NCBI GenBank assembly: GCA_951640165.1
Contig: OX621250.1
Location: forward strand, 4,960,001 to 5,024,000
Source of the DNA: Pseudoips prasinana
Lineage: Eukaryota; Arthropoda; Insecta; Lepidoptera; Nolidae
DNA length: 64,000 bases
Direction of reading: 5' to 3'
Made by a program: the position numbers and the translations under genes. Of this stretch, positions 60,405 to 64,000 are shown piece after piece; positions within the stretch are counted from its first letter, which is position 1; every line of letters starts with the position of its first letter. Below the pieces are notes generated by a model. That model was not told where the DNA came from. It made no database searches and saw nothing but the letters and a program-made list of their open reading frames with translations.

Positions 60405-60990
60405 AATAATGGCCGAATTTCGACCACGGCGGCCAGTCTCAATGGAAATTAGCCAATTGCGCAGAACATATTTTAGTGCACAAGTGTGTGCGCCAACACA
60501 GGGGCACTTTCTATTCCATCAATCTCATGATCCGATGGGACGACTAGCGACACGACCGGGAAGAGGTCAGGTACAGGACCTACGGCTTTACGTGGTCTCC
60601 GAGGCACGGGGGTATAATACCAGCAACTCCCAGACGTCGGGCTGATACTGAGAAATTTCTTTTTACGGAAAAATCCCAAAATCACTTTTTGGCCTGAAGG
60701 TCTCTGCACACAGCGGGCGCGGCGCGGCGGGACGGGATGGCGACGCGACACTGAGGAGTTGTAATGTACTAGATATTACGGACGACGCCACACAGAGCCG
60801 TCCCGCCCGGTCCCGCTCGACGCGACGCTGTGTGTGGCGTCGCCCGTAATATCTAGTACATTACAACTCCTCAGTGTCGCGTCGCCGTCCCGTCCCGCCG
60901 CGCCGCGCCCGCTGTGTGCAGAGACCTTGACCCGGGATTTGAACCCAGGACCTCATTTTCTGCGGTTGAACACGCTACCGCTAGACCAAC
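60405..60990 (-). repeat. SINE-C, near full length, split by MITE M4
   Basis: Reverse order: CCACGGCGGCCAGTCTCAAT, ATGATCCGATGGGACGACTA, GTCTCCGAGGCACGGGGGTA, CGGGCTGATACTGAGAAATT and AAAATCACTTTTTGGCC, then the MITE, then GGGATTTGAACCCAGGACCT and ACACGCTACCGCTAGACCAA. Confidence 0.87.
60698..60927. mobile_element. MITE M4, GC-rich near-palindrome
   Basis: It is 230 bp, running from AGGTCTCTGCACACAGCGGG to CCCGCTGTGTGCAGAGACCT, flanked by TGA at 60695-60697 and 60928-60930. The arms include GCGCGGCGCGGCGGGACGGG and TTGTAATGTACTAGATATTA. The CpG density is far above its surroundings. It is the only copy here. Confidence 0.88.
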
Positions 60991-60991
60991 A

Positions 60992-61385
60992 AGACGTGAT
61001 GTAGCGCTGTGATGAACGGACTGTTCTTTTAACCATTTTGATACGGAACCCCAAAAAAGAATGGAATCTAAATATTTTCAAAAGCGAATGTTTTTTTTCG
61101 TCAGTTTGTTTGCATACAGTCAGCACTGGTTGTCGTTCGGACGAAATGGATTTTGTTCAGTTCTCAGTTTGCTACATTTGCTTCTGCGTATTTTTTCAAT
61201 TGATTTATAATACTTGGATTCCCTCTTCTCGGAGTTGAGCTGAGGTCATATCGACTTTACCGTGGAATTAAGTTACTTCTGCATAATCGTTAATATAGAG
61301 GAGACCGATTTGAAATTTGTCAAGTACAAAATCAGACATATACATTTTACATATTTTTTCTAGCAATCAATTGATTAATTTGTAA
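60992..61385. other. No feature recognised
   Basis: AT-rich; TACGGAACCCCAAAA at 61042 recalls repeat P1. Confidence 0.3.
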
Positions 61386-61388
61386 GCC

Positions 61389-61946
61389 ACGCTTATTAAA
61401 CGCTGGCACAAACTTCCAGGTTTAACTCACTCCAAAAAAGCTATCAAGGGCTACGACCGCAAAACTGCAAACGAAGCCCTCGCGCTTAATAGGAGGAATT
61501 TATGGATCATCACTAGGGTGTTAACGGGACATTGCCGTCTCAGGAAACACCTGTCTACGGTGGGCATCGGAGACTGTAGAGTGTGTAGATTCTGTAATAA
61601 CGCAGACGAAACACCTCTACACCTGCTCTGTCACTGTGAGCCACTGATGCATAAACGTAACACCGTCCTGGGCTAACACTTCTTGCACCAGGACGATGTT
61701 ATCGATACTCCTCTTTTTTTTTTCACCGGGGTGGAAAATCCTGGATGGATGTCCTTCGCCTTGGGGGAGGCGGAGGGGTCTGTCAGACTCCTACTGACTA
61801 AAAACCACCCCGGTGTTCCATCTCACACCTGCGCCGGGGGTCGCGGGAACAAACGATACTTCCGCAACCCCCGGCTGATTATCGATACTCCTGCCAAAAA
61901 GATTCTGCAATTTATCTATGTTGCAGGGTTAGACAGGAAAGTTTAG
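61389..61946 (+). pseudogene. LINE protein C-terminus behind the RNase H domain
   Basis: One continuous frame of 186 codons, broken only by a TAA at 61674-61676. It reads LTGHCRLRKHLSTVGIGDCR, VCRFCNNADETPLHLLCHCE, then after the stop HFLHQDDVIDTPLF and ends YVAGLDRKV. L-x-GH-x-x-LR-x-HL followed by CRFC-x(n)-ET-x-HLLCHC is the zinc-knuckle tail that follows RNase H in LINEs of the I/R1/Outcast type. The single stop (probably CAA to TAA) and absence of frameshifts suggest modest age. Everything upstream is truncated. Confidence 0.75.
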
Positions 61947-62097
61947 TTGGAGCGGCGAGCACAATAGTTCATCACTGGACGCAGTGTTACCAGGACCTCC
62001 GGGGACTGGAAATAGCCGCCACCAGAAGAATAAGAATGCCGTGGCTGCGAGGGGTATAACATCAAAATCCCTCTATAAACTTTTAAAAGACATAGGA
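61947..62097 (+). repeat. Probable LINE 3' untranslated region
   Basis: Follows the LINE C-terminal frame directly: GCACAATAGTTCATCACTGG, AGTGTTACCAGGACCTCCGG. Confidence 0.4.
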
Positions 62098-62180
62098 TTA
62101 TCAAGAACTTCCGTAAGTTCTATATTAGAACGAGTATTCAAAGCGGTATATTACGTCCTACCAAATTTGGCTAGGCTTTT
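62098..62180 (+). repeat. Short repeat shared with 34735-34815
   Basis: ATTATCAAGAACTTCCGTAA, GTTCTATATTAGAACGAGTA and CCTACCAAATTTGGCTAGG. Confidence 0.6.
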
Positions 62181-62334
62181 CACAAAGACTAGTCCCTGGT
62201 GGGGATCGAACTCGTGACCTCTATCTTAACATTCTGTGTCACTAACCACTAGACTAAAAGGCTAGTCAAAGTATTTGTGCAAACCTAACAGACAACGGCA
62301 TACGGCATAACGCATCTGACTGTAATAATGTCCT

Positions 62335-62700
62335 CCTAGCCGAATTTCACGGCCACGGCGGCCAGTCTCAACAGAGATTAGCCATCTGCGCGGGACATAT
62401 TATAGTGCTCAAGTGTGTGCGCAAACTCAGGAGCACTTTCTATTCCATCACTCTCATGATCCGATGGGACGCCTAGCGACACGACCGGAAATAGGTCAGG
62501 CACAGGACCGACGGCTTTACGTGCTCTCCGAGGCACGGGGGTATAATACCGCCAACTCCCAGACTTCGGGCTGATGCTGAGAAATTTTTCTTTTTACATC
62601 AAAGTCCCAAAATCACTTTTTGGCCCGACCCAGGATTTGAACCTAGGACCTCGTTATCTGCGGGTGAACACGCCACCGCTAGACCAACGAGGCAGTCAAC
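62335..62700 (-). repeat. SINE-C, full length
   Basis: TAGCCGAATTTCACGGCCAC, GCGGCCAGTCTCAACAGAGA, GATCCGATGGGACGCCTAGC, GCTCTCCGAGGCACGGGGGT and GGATTTGAACCTAGGACCTC to CGCCACCGCTAGACCAACGA in reverse. Confidence 0.87.
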
Positions 62701-62704
62701 AGTC

Positions 62705-63010
62705 GAGGCAGCATCTGACTGTACCTATAGTCGAAATCATTTGAAGGAAATCCCCAAATCCTTAAATACCGTCCCATTAAACCTGTAATTACAAAGAGAC
62801 AATTGAATTTATTATTCCGAGCAGGAGTTGAAAGGACATTGAAATATTTCACCTTTTTCCTGTCCGAAGGAAATTGCGAAATCGTATTTTCCCGGATAAG
62901 TTGGCGTCTTTAGGGTCGATCTACATTATAGTCGTGCTCTCACCCGATTACAAAGGAAACAATGAAGGCATTTTCTCCCTATCTATCAATCGGCATGTGT
63001 ACTTACTTAC
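62705..63010. other. No feature recognised
   Basis: No coding or repeat signature. Confidence 0.3.
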
Positions 63011-63012
63011 TT

Positions 63013-63225
63013 GTCGTATGGGCAGTGGTTACCCTGGTGTCAGAATTCTTCAATCCGCCCTGTAGGCCTCTGACATGGCTTAGCGACTGTTTTAATAATG
63101 TCCATTCATATATATCTTCATTCACAATGATAATTTATGTTATCTTTATAGGGTCCGTAGATCTTTAAGAATGAAAACCGGGACCGACAACTTAACGGTT
63201 CCTCCGAAGCTCGCTTTCTAAGCTT
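63013..63225 (+). repeat. Rep-E, with an internal interruption
   Basis: CGTATGGGCAGTGGTTACCC, TGTAGGCCTCTGACATGGCT and TAGCGACTGTTTTAATAATG, then about 70 bp of foreign sequence, then AACCGGGACCGACAACTTAA and CGGTTCCTCCGAAGCTCG. Confidence 0.65.
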
Positions 63226-63625
63226 AACATAGACCAATTAGAAAGCTTGGACATCTGGTCGAAACTGAAATGGTTCCAGTAACCAAATAAGGTCATGCAC
63301 AGTGGTATAAGGCTAAAGGCTACGTGCGAAAATCAATCGACAACTGTCTAAATTGGCATTCTCCACAAAAAATTGTCTTATAAGAGATTGATACTGAAAG
63401 TGAAAGAAATAAATAATATATATTTATTAGACACATAAGGTGCATCAATAGAAATTAGGCAATTGGGGTACAACACACAGAAGTATAGGTACATTGATAT
63501 TTTGTTACTTATAAATGATAATGAATACATTTTTCTACAATCCAAAATTTAACGCACCTATTCAATGTGGCAATGTGGTGTTACCACGGCTGGGAATAGC
63601 AGGGCTGCCGGGGACCACGGTTTAA
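63226..63625. other. No feature recognised
   Basis: AAGCTTTCTAATTGG-type words recur in both orientations near 63215-63250. Nothing else was seen. Confidence 0.3.
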
Positions 63626-63629
63626 TTGT

Positions 63630-63800
63630 GTCCTTAATTTGAGGGGATTTGCCATAATTGCCACGCTTGGCAGACGGGTTGGCGATCGCAGTAGGATGGA
63701 CATGGTACTCAGGAGAACGCTGCTGCCCGTTCTCTGGTATATATTCCCTCGGGACGACTTCTACGTCCCCCCACGGGATGAGAGGGGGTAGCGATATTGT
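63630..63800 (-). repeat. SINE-R, body
   Basis: CATAATTGCCACGCTTGGCA, GACGGGTTGGCGATCGCAGT, GAACGCTGCTGCCCGTTCTC and CCCCCACGGGATGAGAGGGG are present. The RTE-like tail is missing. Confidence 0.72.
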
Positions 63801-64000
63801 TTATGGCCGTCAGCCACACAGCCATATTAAGCAGCTTAGTGACTAACAGGCCCCAGTTCAGCATTCTGCCACAGATGACTGTAGCGCTGATTTTCTACTG
63901 TCGCCAGTTCAAGTGTACTGGCTACATTGTAGAATGCCCCTAAATATTCACGTTGTAAGGTTAGCATAGACAAAATCTGCTGATCATTCTTTTGTGTTCG

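Overview
The window looks like gene-free, repeat-saturated nuclear DNA from an insect, most probably a moth or butterfly. The evidence is the repeat content: tRNA-headed SINEs in very high copy, short Helitrons ending in CTAG after a CGCGG/CCGCG hairpin, RTE-type non-LTR retrotransposons with ATG/ATC tails, a mariner, a piggyBac derivative and many palindromic MITEs. The species cannot be named from the sequence. No host protein gene, rRNA gene or functional tRNA gene could be supported. Every open frame I could interpret is a piece of a transposable element, and the rest are short frames without recognisable content.

Repeat names are local to this report. SINE-A: tRNA-like head with B box GGTTCGATTCC, body, ATT-rich tail. 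SINE-B: different tRNA-like head (A box TAGCCTAGTTGG, B box GGTTCGAATCC), with a body and tail related to SINE-A. SINE-C: long element whose tRNA-like head carries TAGCGGTAGCGTG and GGTTCAAATCC. SINE-D: tRNA-like head with GTGGCGCAGCG. SINE-R: short element ending in the same 3' tail as the RTE retrotransposon. Hel-A (about 310-335 bp) and Hel-B (about 177 bp): non-autonomous Helitrons. M1 to M5: palindromic MITEs. Rep-E, rep-X, P1, P2, Q and S: unclassified repeats.

Layout. 0-10 kb: an RTE copy sitting inside a SINE, two M1 palindromes, a non-LTR C-terminus, a Helitron nested in another Helitron, and a cruciform-prone inverted SINE-R pair. 10-20 kb: inverted repeats, a SINE-A split by M2, another SINE-A carrying a full-length mariner with one frameshift, and many SINEs. 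20-31 kb: non-LTR 3' ends, a (CA)n tract, and a LINE on the minus strand with a 390-bp poly(A) element in it and an internal duplication. 31-41 kb: three stacked Helitrons, more Hel-A copies, and a four-layer nest at 36.7-37.9 kb. 41-51 kb: a perfect 168-bp inverted repeat, a degenerate tandem array, a 5S-like SINE, and an internally deleted piggyBac whose uninterrupted target survives in an adjacent duplicate. 51-64 kb: SINEs, a (TA)n tract, palindromic tandem repeats, reverse transcriptase and RNase H-tail remnants, and a GC-rich MITE inside a SINE-C.

The elements do not form a pathway. What connects them is parasitism and nesting: SINE tails match LINE tails, SINEs serve repeatedly as landing sites for MITEs, mariner and RTE, and nested junctions give relative ages. 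The best candidates for something not previously described are the perfect 168-bp inverted repeat (42025-42598), the piggyBac derivative with repeated subterminal palindromes, and two unrelated MITE families inserted at the same GTAC of SINE-A.
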